A DNA stretch of 64,000 nucleotides from Actinostola sp. cb2023. Taxonomy: Eukaryota > Cnidaria > Anthozoa > Actiniaria > Actinostolidae. Location of the stretch: contig JAUJYZ010001354.1 in assembly GCA_033675265.1 (NCBI GenBank), positions 243,176 through 307,175 on the forward strand, in the 5' to 3' direction. Positions within the stretch are counted from its first letter, which is position 1, and each line of letters starts with the position of its first letter. The notes beneath the pieces were generated by a model that was not told where the DNA came from, ran no database searches, and was given only the letters and a program-made list of their open reading frames with translations. Shown one piece after another: positions 7,840-19,411 of this stretch. Made by a program: the position numbers and the translations under genes.

Positions 7840-10800
7840 AGCTGGTGTGAATTCCGTCTGAAAGAATAATCCTTTTATCATCTTCTCTTGACAAAGCCAC
7901 TTTATTCACTGTTTCTGAAAAGAGCTGGTGTTTGTAACTTCTAATCACATTCATCTTTCGCATGACTTTAACTCCAGAGAACAGACAATTCTTATAATCA
8001 TCAAATTCAATATCATTCTTTACAACAGACTTCTTAATACCTTTGCATTTCTTTTCCTCTTTCTCATCTATTTTGTAAGCGTACAGTTTACTTCTCAAAC
8101 CAACGAACTCAGTTATTTCACCCGACTGCAGCAGTTTCATCTTTCATCATTCCTATTACTTTCTTATTGACCCACTTGCCAATTGCATGATCTTTTGGAT
8201 AAGCACTTGTATCAAACCATCTATCAATATCACCTTTAATAACTTTATAGAAATCTTCTGTTTTTATCTCATACATAAGACTGTCTGTATCTGTAAACAG
8301 CAACTTACTACTTTTGAACTTCTTTTTAAAGTAGTTATAATGAAACTCATACATGAGCGCTTTCGACTGATCTAGAATAACCATGCCAAGATAGACCGGT
8401 TTGTTAAAGATCAATTCTGTTTTAAGCATGTGAATAGCACACAAATGTTCTGAAAATATGGTTCTTCTATGATAATTCGGCTGTGCAATTAGTCTTGCCG
8501 CTTGTTTCTCATTAGTTACAAGTTTAATATCTTGTCTGTTACGGATATTTTCCATAGTTTTACCAAACACGCTGTTGTTCATCAACTTGAAGAAATCTTT
8601 CTCAAAGTCATTTGTTGCCGCCGTTCTAAGTTCTGTGTTTAAGTTTATATACTTTTTCAGCCAGTCTGATTCATTAAAGGTAATTCCTCTGCGTATTTTA
8701 ACTATTTCCATTCCCAAACTTTCATACAACTTCAGAATTGCGTGATGTACAACATATTTTCTTTTATTTCTAATCGTAGGAACTAGCTTTTCAACTTTGT
8801 TCAGCATCAAATGTTCTGGCGCTAAAGGATATTCATTGTGCAAATCATGCAACTCTTCTGGATACTCTAAATCCACTTCTAAAATACATGGATAATTGTA
8901 GCAATGAAGTAATTTATCTTTATTCATCCATTTGAAACCGCCGGTGGGAAGTGGTTCTGACATGGCCCAACCATATAGATTATTTGCATCAAGATACTTA
9001 ATAAAGATATCCTTCTTATCCTTCTTATAATCTTTCATATACTTGTTATTCGCCTTTGCATACCGTTTAGTAATCATGCTAACGCCGCCTCTAGTTCCTT
9101 TTTCAATCATTAAAAGCATATCCACATCAGTTAAAAGTTCAAGTTCTATCTCTGTCATCTTCAACATAGCATCCCAGCTCAAACCTGGGGCTGTAAAATA
9201 CCAACAGGGATCTAACTTATAATTATCCATGCACACACCGCGAAAGGTTTCAAACACATCCATCAGTAGAATTACATCTGAAAGAAGATACAAATCGTGG
9301 TAATCCCTCACAGTCTTCATTTTGAAAACTTGCCAAACTTTCAACGCATGCTTGTAGTCGGCGGTTGAAATATCGCTGTCATTAAGTCTGCTGAAGAACT
9401 CTTCCTTCTTTGGCAAACTGCGTTCATCTAACTTTGACAAACAGTTCACATAGTCATAAGGATAAACTCCTTTTCTCAACAACAAGTCGAGTTTTTCACC
9501 TGTAAAGAACTTCTTCATATTTATGAACTGTTCTTTTTTCAGATTTGCCGCCAGACGGTCCAAACCTGAAGCCATGAACTTAAAACTATCAATAAATCTA
9601 AGTTCGCGTTTGATGAAAATTGTTTTACCATCTTTAATCCAAGATCCGACAACTATATCCTTCTTAAATGAAATGTACTTCTCCTCATTATTTGGAATAC
9701 AATCAATCTTGCCTTCTGAAAATCCTAAACTCTTTATAAACAAATGCGCGTCATATCCAGCCAAATTGTGAAATATCACTGGAATGTGTTTAGGAATTCT
9801 ATAGTTTAAATTACAATCATTATGAGCAGCTCCGCGATACTTTCCTGTCAAATGATCGTGATCTTTAACTTTATCTTCTTTCAACTTTTGATTACAGATG
9901 AAACAGTCAACTGCATTCTCATAATCTTTCCTATTCTCTTTTGTCATCACAAGAGGCTGATCTGTTTTTATCTCAGCAAGTTTTCTAACATCTTTCTCCA
10001 AACATTCTACAAACATCTTACCAATATCTTCATCTTCATCTGTTGCCGTATAACCAACAGTCTTTGGCTGGAACAAATTATCATCGTAACATTTAATAAT
10101 ATAGCGAAATCCGGACGGTTTATGCCGCTGATACTTTTCTGTATAAGATTCGTCTTCCTTATGGATTTCCTGTCTGATAGTTTCTGTGAAGCATTCGAAA
10201 TCGGCATAAACTACAAAAGGCACTCTCATACTTCTATTGTAATTCTTGAATGAGATTGTGCTACCTTTCTTTGGCATAGTAATCTTAATCGAATTGTGTG
10301 TTTTCTCACAGTATTCAGAATGTTTTATCCAATGAAATCTGTGTTTTACAGTGAGGACACACACTAACCGGGACCACTTGAGCAAAACTGACCAATCAGA
10401 TTACACCTGAAAATAATCACATTCCAACAAAAGTTGTCTGGGCCAATCAGCGTTATAGTCAAATGATTGACGCAGATGACTTTTGTTGGAATGTGATTAT
10501 TTTCAGGTGTAATCTGATTGGTCAGTTTTGCTCAAGGGGTCCCCTTGTGTCCTCACTGTAAATGAAATGAGGCATCTTTCGCAGAAATATCTCTTTCCCT
10601 TGTGGCTTGTAATCTGTGATGCCAGCAATCTGCTCATATTTTTTATCCAACAATAATGATTTGTTATCAACAGCAAATTAATTGTTTCTTCTCTATCCTC
10701 ATTATCGCTTATTCTCAACGGATAGATGCTTTCTTTCCACCCATAAACATTGATTGCAAACCTGGGGTTATTCTTTTCAAAGATTGAAATCTTATCCAGC

Positions 10801-11429
10801 TGCACTGGAAACTCAAGACCGCTCCAATCTAACTTCTCTGCATTCTCTTTCAAAACTTTGGTAACTCTCTCTCTAATCTTATCTGATGGAAACACCGCAG
10901 TTGTAATCGCCCATTTAAAACATTGGTTATCTTTGTTTTGTAAGTTAACTATTGCTTTCTTCTTTTTTAACTTCGGCGGTAAATCGACATAAGATCTACC
11001 TCTCAAAGGCGCATATTTATCAGCACTAATATCTAGAGCCACAACTCTTTTAAACTGCCATCCAGAACCCATATTTTGAAATGTAGCGATCTTCTCTAAA
11101 ATATCCTCTTGCATCCATTCATAAACTTTAGCAACGTCAGTCGCATCTGTAATCACCTCTATCTCCGAATGAAAGTGTGAGATGGTTGAATCCTTCTTTT
11201 TACGAAACACAACCTCTAAAATAAGTTTTGTTTTATACGGTTTCTCTTGATCATCTAGCAATCTAACAACATTATATTTAGCATTCTTCATAAATGTTTT
11301 AGAATCCATTTTACCCCTTCCCTTAATTCTGAAAGTTCTCACAAAACCTTTTAACACGCTTGCTTTCTTTTTTATAACATAATAGTCTTTCATCAACCAA
11401 TCATAAACCTCTTTCAAATCCTTATCCAT
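7832..11429 (-). pseudogene. Protein-primed family B DNA polymerase, interrupted by a MITE and a frameshift
   Basis: Three pieces. 11429 to about 10560 encodes the N-terminal region, with DNQCFKWAI and a CERC zinc motif near its end. 10348 to about 8120 carries the exonuclease and polymerase cores. About 8135 to 7832 encodes the C-terminus after a one-base frame change. In the 755-residue central frame: Exo I ADFE (61-64), a Cys/His cluster of endonuclease-VII type starting CFIC (161-164), Exo II HNLAGYD (206-212), Exo III YHDLYLLSD (362-370), motif A DANNLYGW (466-473), motif B KLMNNSVFG (600-608) and motif C TDTDS (698-702). These identify a Polinton PolB that copies linear DNA from a terminal protein. 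The 210-bp MITE at 10349-10558 splits it; removing the insert with one TA does not by itself put the two sides in frame. All catalytic motifs remain. Confidence 0.92.
10349..10558. mobile_element. Tc1/mariner-type MITE (210 bp) inside PolB
   Basis: Perfect hairpin structure: ends CAGTGAGGACAC and GTGTCCTCACTG, with inner arms of about 70 bp that read GAGCAAAACTGACCAATCAG on one side and its complement on the other. It is flanked by TA on both sides (10347-10348 and 10559-10560), the target duplication of the Tc1/mariner superfamily. No coding capacity. The CAGTG ends are shared with the 152-bp MITE at 38117. Confidence 0.85.
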
Positions 11430-11442
11430 ATATCTTACATAT

Positions 11443-11835
11443 TTATCTTCCTAATACTGGCCCACTTCGCTCATCAACAACATAAGCCCTATTTTTTTTC
11501 ACGCGCAACTCTAGCATTTGTTTGACGTTGAAAGATCTGCCACAGTGCTCACAAATAGATTCTTTACAAACCTTATCCTGCATATGATATGCCAACATTT
11601 GCTCGCGGGTGAAAGACCTGATCTTTTTACGGGCCTTATTTTGCTTGCTGCAGTCTGAACAGTGTCTGTCACATACTCGGTTAGCCATGTGATAATAAAA
11701 TCCTCCCACGCTTTCAAAAATTCTGTCGCACTTTGTACACTCTTTTACCCCCTCTTGCAACTCATAAAGATCTTCCTCATCTGAACTATCATCTTTTGTC
11801 AACCAATCATAAATCTCTTTCAACTCCTTATCCAT
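11443..11835 (-). CDS. Zinc-finger protein at the right end of the Polinton
   Basis: 130 residues with repeated Cys/His pairs: CTKC...H...C (about 33-55), CSDC...H...C (about 59-90), and CEHC without the expected closing His/Cys. The first 15 residues (MDKELKEIYDWLTKD) nearly repeat the start of the PolB frame (MDKDLKEVYDWLMKD), so one N-terminus probably arose from the other by duplication. The last finger looks truncated, so the 3' part may have been lost by a frame change just before the PolB start. Likely a DNA- or RNA-binding accessory protein. The ATG at 11835 follows TATAT. Confidence 0.65.
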   Translation of the reverse strand: MDKELKEIYDWLTKDDSSDEEDLYELQEGVKECTKCDRIFESVGGFYYHMANRVCDRHCSDCSKQNKARKKIRSFTREQMLAYHMQDKVCKESICEHCGRSFNVKQMLELRVKKNRAYVVDERSGPVLGR

Positions 11836-11887
11836 ATATAGAAATCATTCTATCACCTCTTTGTGACCCCCTTCTGCTTCCCTCTTA
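11836..11887 (-). promoter_or_regulatory. Leader region of the zinc-finger gene
   Basis: The coding strand reads CTATAT directly into the ATG at 11835, the same arrangement as at the other starts in the element. The rest of the stretch shows no further signal. Confidence 0.35.
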
Positions 11888-11966
11888 AGTAGTAGTAGGC
11901 CACAAAATGGTCAAGGGGGGTCCCCAGGGATTTTATGTGGGCTAGAGCCCGCCTTTTACTACTACT
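11888..11966. repeat. Inverted AGTAGTAGT / ACTACTACT pair, candidate right terminus of the Polinton
   Basis: AGTAGTAGTAGG starts at 11888 and CCTTTTACTACTACT ends at 11966, an inverted pair around a G-rich centre. Polinton ends typically begin with AGT on the outer strand, which fits an element end at 11966. The matching left terminal repeat lies outside the window, so this boundary is an inference. Confidence 0.4.
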
Positions 11967-13283
11967 CAGTCTATAACTACATGTAGGTACTGCGGTTTTG
12001 AAATATAGAAGCAAAATTATGTGTAGTTGGATTGATTCCTCTGTTGAACTAGTCTTGAACTATCTGCCGGAACTTGTTCTTTGGTTCTATATAATGCTAA
12101 TTTAAATGAAATGTATTTTAATACAAAGTTTAATTGAAAACAAATTGTGACAGTGTACTGAAATAATTGAACAACAACAGTTTTCAGAATAACAATCAAT
12201 ATCAACAGCATTGATCGTTAGTAATCGAATATTATTTAATTTAACAATGTTCTGTATATAAGATCGTTGAACTCAACTTTGATGAAGTGGTATTTATTTA
12301 TTTATTTGACTTCGCCAAAATATATGAACTTTGAGTATAATAAATATTATCTCTAATTTGAAGATAACTTTACACTTTAATATACTATGATTTTATGCTA
12401 TTTTGCACCAGAAACCCAGACACATCTCTCGTGTGTAAATATTTTTTAAGGTTTCACTGGCTCACCACACTCTGTTTGTGTATTGGGCTTCCTGTGTCTT
12501 ATTTGATCGATACAGTATACGTAAATTCACTTCTAGAATCATGCCCTTTTGATATCTAGAATTTCTTTCAAAATAAAGAACTTGAAAACATCTTTATGAA
12601 CAACACTTGACACTTTGCACGAGATGTGTCTTGTTCCTGGTGCAAAATAACATAGAATAGTAGAGTAGAGTGTGTAAACTTACCCTTCTAAACAAAGCGT
12701 GAAGCGAAAAGCACATGGAAACTCCATGGAACCGACAACATATTTTGAATCGATAAAATGTCGACAACCAGAAGAGTAGAACTTTTCCGAATCGATAAAA
12801 TGTTGACAACCAGAGGAATAAACTATCGGGTACATCGTGGCGGCATCGTGGCTGATTTTCGATCACCTAACTAGTTCCGAACTCTATCCGAAGATTCTGT
12901 TGTTACATTACATCACTTACACACTTGATGGCATAGTGGCTTCGTTGCTAAGCAACAGAAGCCACAAAAATGGCTGTGAATTTGTAAAGCAAGAAATCAA
13001 ATTTCACACAAGATCCAAAAATCCTAACTATGACAATAAGCATCTCTAAACTCTACAAATTTCTAAAAGTGTTCACAACATAAAGTTTATCAGAAAAGAC
13101 TTTCTATTTGAACAACTCTTCACCTTGACATAATAATCATAATTATAATAATACAATAATTAGACCAGACATAGACACAAAGCACATTAATCAACGTTAT
13201 CTGCTTACAGTACAGTAAACTAATTCCTGGCTACACCTTAGTTAGATTAGGAAATATAGAAATAAATAAACATTAACAGAACT
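11967..13283. other. Non-coding AT-rich stretch with small repeats
   Basis: No convincing gene. It contains a TTTATTTATTTATTT run near 12292, a direct repeat of about 36 bp (12747 and 12789, both starting GAATCGATAAAATG), and a short hairpin at 12937-12965 (GTGGCTTC / GAAGCCAC). The segment CACTTGATGGCATAGT before the hairpin recurs in altered form near 46640. Confidence 0.6.
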
Positions 13284-14967
13284 TATAACATAGAGGGCAA
13301 CATTACTGGATTCTGATTGGTTAATCAAGGAGGGCTTTTTTCTTAATTGAGGGCCGTATTACTTGAAAGCGATTGGTCAGTCTGTTTCCTAGCAACCACT
13401 ATTCTGCCAGTGAATAAAGTTGGCATTTCTAATATGGCGTCGTCTAGATTTGCAAATGTGCACAGTGAAACAATTGAAGAACTGAAACTATGTATTGAAA
13501 ACGAAAATACTAGGAAGAGCACACATTTCTGGCTCAGTGTTTACAGGTAATGGGCAGTAGATAAAGAGTTCGAGGAAACACTGGAGGACTACGGCTGTTG
13601 CCAACTGGATAAAATACTTTGCCAGTTTTACGCCGAAATCCGAAATGAAAATGGCCAAGAATATGAGCCAGACTCCCTTAAAGTACTGCAAGCCGCTTTA
13701 GAGCGCTACCTAAAGAAGAAATCTTATTCCAAATCTATCCTTAAGGATGTGGAGTTCCTGAATTCAAGAAAAGTGTTGGAAGGAAAATCAAGAAAACTTC
13801 GTAAAGAAGGAATGGGAAAGCGTCCAAACAAAGCCAAGAGTCTTACGGAAGAAGAGGAAGAAATGCTGTGGGAGAGCGGTCAGTTGGGCGACAAAACTCC
13901 CCGTTCCCTAGTCAACACAAAAAAATATGTGGTGGCTTTTAACTCAGCACTTGGGTTTACGCAGATGACAAGAGCACCATGACATGACCGTAGAAGATTT
14001 CACAATTGAGAAAGACGACAGCGGAATCGAGTTCATCATGTTTGCAGATCGTCTTACCAAGACAAGGCAGGGTGGCCTTCGAGTAAAATCAAGGCTTGTT
14101 ACTCCAAAAATGTTCGCCACAGAAGATAAGAAAAGGTGCCATGTTGCATTATTTAAGATGCACTTGGAGAAACGTCCGACAGAAATGAAAAACAAGGGTC
14201 CCTTCTACTTATCTCCCATCGACAAACCAGTTTCAAGCATTTGGTATAAGAAATCACCGATGGGAAAAAATACCATCAACAACATCATGAAGACAATGAA
14301 AGAAAACTCACCTCTAAAAGAAGTTTGTGGAGATAAGAAGCTGACCAACCACAGCGCTCGTAAAACTGTCGTTAAGAAATTGAAAAGTCATGGAGTGCCA
14401 AAGTGTGAAATCCAAAAATATCACTGGTCACACCACAGAACAAGGCCTCGATGATTATGACTCCGGGAACGAAAACGAGCAAAGGATGATTTCCAATATC
14501 ATTGACAACTGTGCTTCAGATCCTAAGAGACGAGCCCTAAGCCAGCCAGAGCCATTCCAGCCTCTCCCAGTACCATCTACTTCTGGAAATATTATCAACT
14601 TCAATCATTGCCATGTAACTTTGAACATTGCTGGCGATAACTCAGCACAAGCGAGTCTCAGTCAATCCATACCAAGCACACGTCCTTTCAAGCGGTTGAT
14701 CCTCCAAGACTCTGATTCTGATTAACCTTGTCATTATTAACTAACTGATCCTTAATTTAAAACTCCATTTTCGAAGGTTTTAAAGAGTTTTTCGTCGCCT
14801 TAAAATGCCTTCTTGTGTTATTCACAACTTTGTCATTGAATGAATAAAATGTGCCTTTTCGCTGTTTCTTGTATTCATTTTGATTGACATAATATGCCAC
14901 GTTATTGGGTTTCCTTGTCAAGTGTGCGTTTGATTTACATTTGAAAATTTTGCCCTCTATGTTATAA
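13284..14967. mobile_element. Recombinase-bearing element bounded by 18-bp perfect inverted repeats
   Basis: TTATAACATAGAGGGCAA at about 13284-13301 and its exact reverse complement at 14950-14967 enclose 1684 bp containing the DUF3504 recombinase relic. No clear target duplication is visible outside the repeats. Crypton-type elements are not generally defined by terminal inverted repeats, so either this is a variant or the recombinase gene was captured by another element. Confidence 0.55.
13434..14725 (+). pseudogene. DUF3504 (Crypton-type) tyrosine recombinase relic
   Basis: Coding sequence starts at ATG 13434 and is open, except for a TAA at 13548-13550, to about 13965. A one-base change near 13965-13975 shifts it into the frame running to about 14408. 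A second change in the CCAAAAAT run near 14408 shifts it to the frame ending at 14725, for about 430 codons in all. Tyrosine recombinase landmarks are visible: TKTRQGG (Arg box), NHSARKT (HxxR box), ITGH and the terminal LDDYDSG with the likely nucleophile Tyr. The family is that of DUF3504 proteins such as vertebrate KIAA1958 and ZMYM relatives, common as multicopy genes in cnidarians. One stop and two frameshifts make it non-functional. A short Ser/Pro-rich tail follows the catalytic Tyr. Confidence 0.8.
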
Positions 14968-14971
14968 ACAA

Positions 14972-15091
14972 GTAATCGCATGGTTCCTCGTAAAATTAAG
15001 GATTAATTTCACTCGTGTTTTCAAAAAATTTCAAAACTTTGAAAACACGAGTGAAATTAATCCTTCATTTTACTCGGCCCCATGCGATTAC
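14972..15091. repeat. 120-bp hairpin (MITE-like)
   Basis: GTAATCGCATGG at 14972 pairs with CCATGCGATTAC ending at 15091. Inner arms include TTAATTTCACTCGTGTTTTC and its complement, around a short T/A-rich loop. It directly abuts the inverted repeat of the recombinase element. Confidence 0.75.
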
Positions 15092-15619
15092 CTATACTAA
15101 TACTAAAAATAATAATAATAATTTCTTAAATACGCATTAACAATGCTTTTTACAATGTTAATAAAAATATATAAAAATCTGTCATTAGGGACTGGCTGGT
15201 TGCTTGTCAATACTGGCAATCACAGGTTACTACTGAGATGCTGCTACCAGAAAATTTTATAAATAAACAAAGAAGGTTTTTAAATAACTATGACATTCAT
15301 TTAAACCATTTTCTTGGTTCTGAAATCACCAAGGGGCTATTTGTATATGCATCATAATAACCCCAAATATATGTGCTTGTATCCCCTCACTTTACATCCT
15401 TCCCCTCTCTCCCTCCCTCTGGCAGAAAGCTTCTTTTGGGAACAATCAAGAGTTTATTGCGGACTGGAATCAAACTTGACAAGCCATATTACAGTTATAC
15501 TGCAGCCAACTCTTGCAATTATCATGATCACTCAATTAAGGTATCATAAATATTATGTTGTGTACAGCTATTTCAAACACGATTGTTTAAGTGTACGATA
15601 TTGTGTATTCAATATTCAC
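15092..15619. other. Non-coding stretch
   Basis: AT-rich sequence without a supported gene. A 112-codon open frame at 15314-15652 has no recognisable domain and a composition like its surroundings. Confidence 0.5.
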
Positions 15620-16010
15620 AGTACATTTGTCCTTTGTCATGATCACCGCTAATAGGCTAACCTACAAGACCATAATGAATTAGTATGATTACTGACTACC
15701 ACAACAGAGACAATGACTATGATGACATTAAACCAGACAACAACCAGGACAGAGACAGTTACATACATGACAACCTAAATTACAATGTTGCAATGATACA
15801 GTATAGACATAGTGAATTAGAATGCTTACTGACTACTACAACAAGAGGCAATGACTATGATGACATTAGACCAGACAACAACAATGACAGAGACAGCTAC
15901 ATACATGAGAACCTACAACACAGACAATGCCTATGATGACATTAGACCAGACAACAACCATGACAAAGACAGTTACATACATGAGAACCTAAAATACAAT
16001 GTTACAATTA
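15620..16010 (+). repeat. Imperfect tandem repeat encoding YDDIRPDNN units
   Basis: Three units start near 15710, 15845 and 15925. In each the plus strand reads as NDYDDI(K/R)PDNN followed by a (D/K)DSYIHxNL stretch, so amino-acid similarity is kept while spacer lengths differ. Upstream, CTTTGTCATGATCACC and TAGGCTAACCT mark the edge of the homologous block. It could derive from an exon for the tail of a membrane receptor (tyrosine in YxxI setting), but no intact gene is visible. An inverted homologous block lies at 37740-38590. Confidence 0.6.
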
Positions 16011-16064
16011 CACATGGATGATCATCGCAACTGTCTTAATTAAGTTAAATAACGGTATTTAATA

Positions 16065-16245
16065 GACCAAATCGGCTAATGCAATGTTGTACCCAATTCA
16101 GATCTTTTGGGAATACGGTTCTTTGTCTGTTGTATTTCGATTTCAATAGAGCATTGACATGGAAATGTTTGAAACAAAAAGCTCTTATTCCCAAAGGTTT
16201 TGAATTGGGATAAAGAATGTAAACATTGCGTTAGCCGAATTGGTC
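16065..16245. mobile_element. Tc1/mariner-like MITE, 181 bp
   Basis: Ends GACCAAATCGGCTAATGCAA and an imperfect complement finishing TTAGCCGAATTGGTC, flanked on both sides by TA. No coding capacity. Confidence 0.65.
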
Positions 16246-17553
16246 TATAGTATTAAAATATTATTTCATTCATAGTGTGAATTTTTTTTGGAATTATTTG
16301 AAACTGTACATACGGCTAATTACAAGAATAAAGATCTAAAATAATAATATAAGATAATAATGAAGACAATAGCAAAGTATTGAGCCTGAGTTAAGTGTGT
16401 TATTGTCTGCAATGATGATTATACTTTTAGTATTACATTTATGGTATTCTTGCAATCAGAATAAAGAGCTATTTAATATTATATGCATTAATAATTTATA
16501 TTACTGTCATTCCCTGATTATAAATGCACTTCATATTAAATCAATGTTCCAATGAATGTTTGCTGAACTGTGATTTCTTTATCATCTTAAAGATTTTAGT
16601 TTAACTTTTAAAGTTTACTGTGATCATCAAATTACATGTACGTCAGTGTCCATAAAGTCCCTGGATAAAATATCTGCTTTAGAATATCTGTTCACTTTCA
16701 CAATGATTTCAGTATTGAAACAGTTTACAAGAAAAATGTATCTCCAATATTCACTTTGAAGATGATGGTGGTAATAGATTAGAGATAGATAAATTGCAGA
16801 TAGATTGCAGATAGATAGATTGCAGCAAGTTACAAGTTGCAATGATAACAATATAGAAGACATTCAAAGTTCTCCTATGGGACAAGTCTGTGGATAAGTT
16901 TGTGAGAAAGTGCAATGAAAGCTCACTGACTTCCTAGGATTCGTTAGAATAAGAAAAAACATAGACTCCTCTGAAGTGATATGAGTTTGGAAAACAGATT
17001 GTATGGGTACTTTGTGTAGGTTATACAGACCATATAATAGCCTAAGAAATGAGTTAATATTTGCTAGAACAAAATCATGAAAAGGCCATGTCTATGTCTT
17101 GAAACATTATAGACCACTAGTAGCAACATGGTTTGACTTGTAATGGCAAAAGCAGTGGCATTGGCATTGCTGGAAATGTAGGTTCAAAATTTGGGAAAAT
17201 ATTGTTGTTGTATTCATTATTAGAAATGGAACTTATTGAACAGGTACATATGTATATTGATGACTGGAATGATTGTAAGTACCCAGTATATTCTAGTAGT
17301 TTGAAAAGAATGCATCCAATATGTAAAACTAGTAAAATACTTTCACAGGAAAACAGCAGTCTGAAAATTCAATTCCAAGAAATACTTTTAGCTGAAGTGA
17401 AAAAGATAGGAGTGAGAGAACAAATGATCCAAACCACTTTCATTTGCCCACAGACAAACATGCCCATAGATACAATTTTTTTTTGCCCAAGTGGTTGCTT
17501 TTTCGCTTGTGTTTTAAAGCTTAAAATATTTTTTGTCTCAAAAAATATACAAT
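16246..17553. other. Non-coding stretch before the satellite
   Basis: No gene or repeat family recognised apart from a short GATAGATAGATTGCAG microsatellite near 16785-16825. The frames at 16627-16863 and 17133-17555 have no domain and are not called. Confidence 0.5.
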
Positions 17554-19411
17554 AAATGTAGATATAGATGTAGATACTTGCATAGTGTCCATGCTGTTCC
17601 TTTATCAAGCTGTGTAACATCATTGGTGATTTTTTTAGCACCATTGGTAGATACAGTACATTATGTATATAGTTCTTTGCCAATACAATCAATGTAGATG
17701 TAGAAACTAGCATAGTGTCCATGCTGTTCCTGTAACAAGCCATGTAACATCATTGGTGAATTTTTAGCACCCTTGGTAGATACTGTACTTTCCTTTTTTT
17801 TTACCAATACAATAAATGTAGATGTAGAAACTTGCAGTGTCCATGCTGTTAATGTAACAAGCTGTGTAACATTATTGGTGAACTTTTTAGCACCATTGGT
17901 AGATACTGTACATTATGTATATAGTTTTTTGCTGATACAATAAATGTAGATGTAGACATTTGCATAGTATCCATGCTGTTCCTTTAACAAGCTGTGTGAC
18001 ATCATTGGTGATTTTGTTAGCACCATTGGTAGATACTGTACATTATGTATATAGTTTTTTGCTGATACAATAAATGTCGATGTGTAGATGTAGATACTTG
18101 CATAGTGTCCATGCTGTTAATGTAACAAGCTGTGTGACATCATTGGTGAATATTTTAGCAACATTGGTAGATAATGTACATTATGTATATAGTCTTTTGT
18201 TGATACAAACTGATATAGATGTAGATACTTGCATAGTGTCCATGCTGTTAATGTAACAAGCTGTGTAACATCATTCGTGAACTTTTTAGCACCATTGGTA
18301 GATAATGTACATTATGTATATAGTCTTTTGCTGATACAAACTGATTTAGATGTAGATACTTGCATAGTGTCCATGCTGTTAATGTAACAAGCTGTGTAAC
18401 ATCATTGGTGAACTTTTTAGCACCATTGGTAGATACTGTACATTATGTACATAGTCTTTTGTCGATACAAACTGATATAGATGTAGATACTTGCATAGTG
18501 TCCATGCTGTTAATGTAACAAGCTGTGTAACATCATTGGTGAACTTTTTAGCACCATTGGTAGATAATGTACATTATGTATATCGTCTTTTGTTGATACA
18601 AACTGATATACATGTAGATACTTGCATAGTGTCCATGCTGTTAATGTAACAAGATACTGTACATTATGTATATAGTCTTTTGTTGATACAAACTGATATA
18701 GATGTAGATACTTGCATAGTGTCCATGCTGTTAATGTAACAAGCTGTGTAACATCATTGGTGAACTTTTTAGCACCATTGGTAGATACTGTACATTATGT
18801 ATATAGTCTTTTGTTGATACAAACTGATATAGATGTAGATACTTGCATAGTGTCCATGCTGTTAATGTAACAAGCTGTGTAACATCATTGGTGAACTTTT
18901 TAGCACCATTGGTAGATAATGTACATTATGTATATAGTTTTTTGTTGATACAAACTGATATAGATGTAGATACTTGCATAGTGTCCATGCTGTTAATGTA
19001 ACAAGCTGTGTAACATCATTGGTGAACTTTTTTGCACCATTGGTAGATACTGTACATTATGTATATCGTCTTTTGTTGATACAAACTGATATAGATGTAG
19101 ATACTTGCAGTGTCCATGCTGTTAATGTAACAAGCTGTGTGACATCATTGGTGAACGTTTTAGCACCATTGGTAGATACTGTACATTATGTATATAGTCT
19201 TTTGTTGATACAAACTGATATAGATGTAGATACTTGCATAGTGTCCATGCTGTTAATGTCACAAGCTGTGTAACATGATTGGTGAACTTTTTAGCACCAT
19301 TGGTAGATACTGTACATTATGTATATAATCTTTTGTTGATACTGTACATTATGTATATCGTCTTTTGTTGATACAAACTGATATAGATGTAGATACTTGC
19401 ATAGTGTCCAT

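Larger units (their letters stand above)
1..11966. mobile_element. Polinton/Maverick (adintovirus-like) provirus, left end outside window
   Basis: Grouped because the genes form the hallmark Polinton set: protein-primed PolB, RVE-type integrase, A32-like packaging ATPase and double jelly-roll capsid protein, packed with almost no spacing over about 12 kb. Most genes are on the minus strand; only the integrase and one clamp-like gene are on plus. PolB and a zinc-finger gene lie next to the right end, as is usual near a Polinton terminus. The left end is not in the window, so terminal repeats and target duplication cannot be compared. Full Polintons are commonly 15-20 kb, so several kb may be missing. 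Four large genes are broken by frameshifts or stops and one carries a MITE, so the copy is probably not functional as it stands. Confidence 0.9.
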
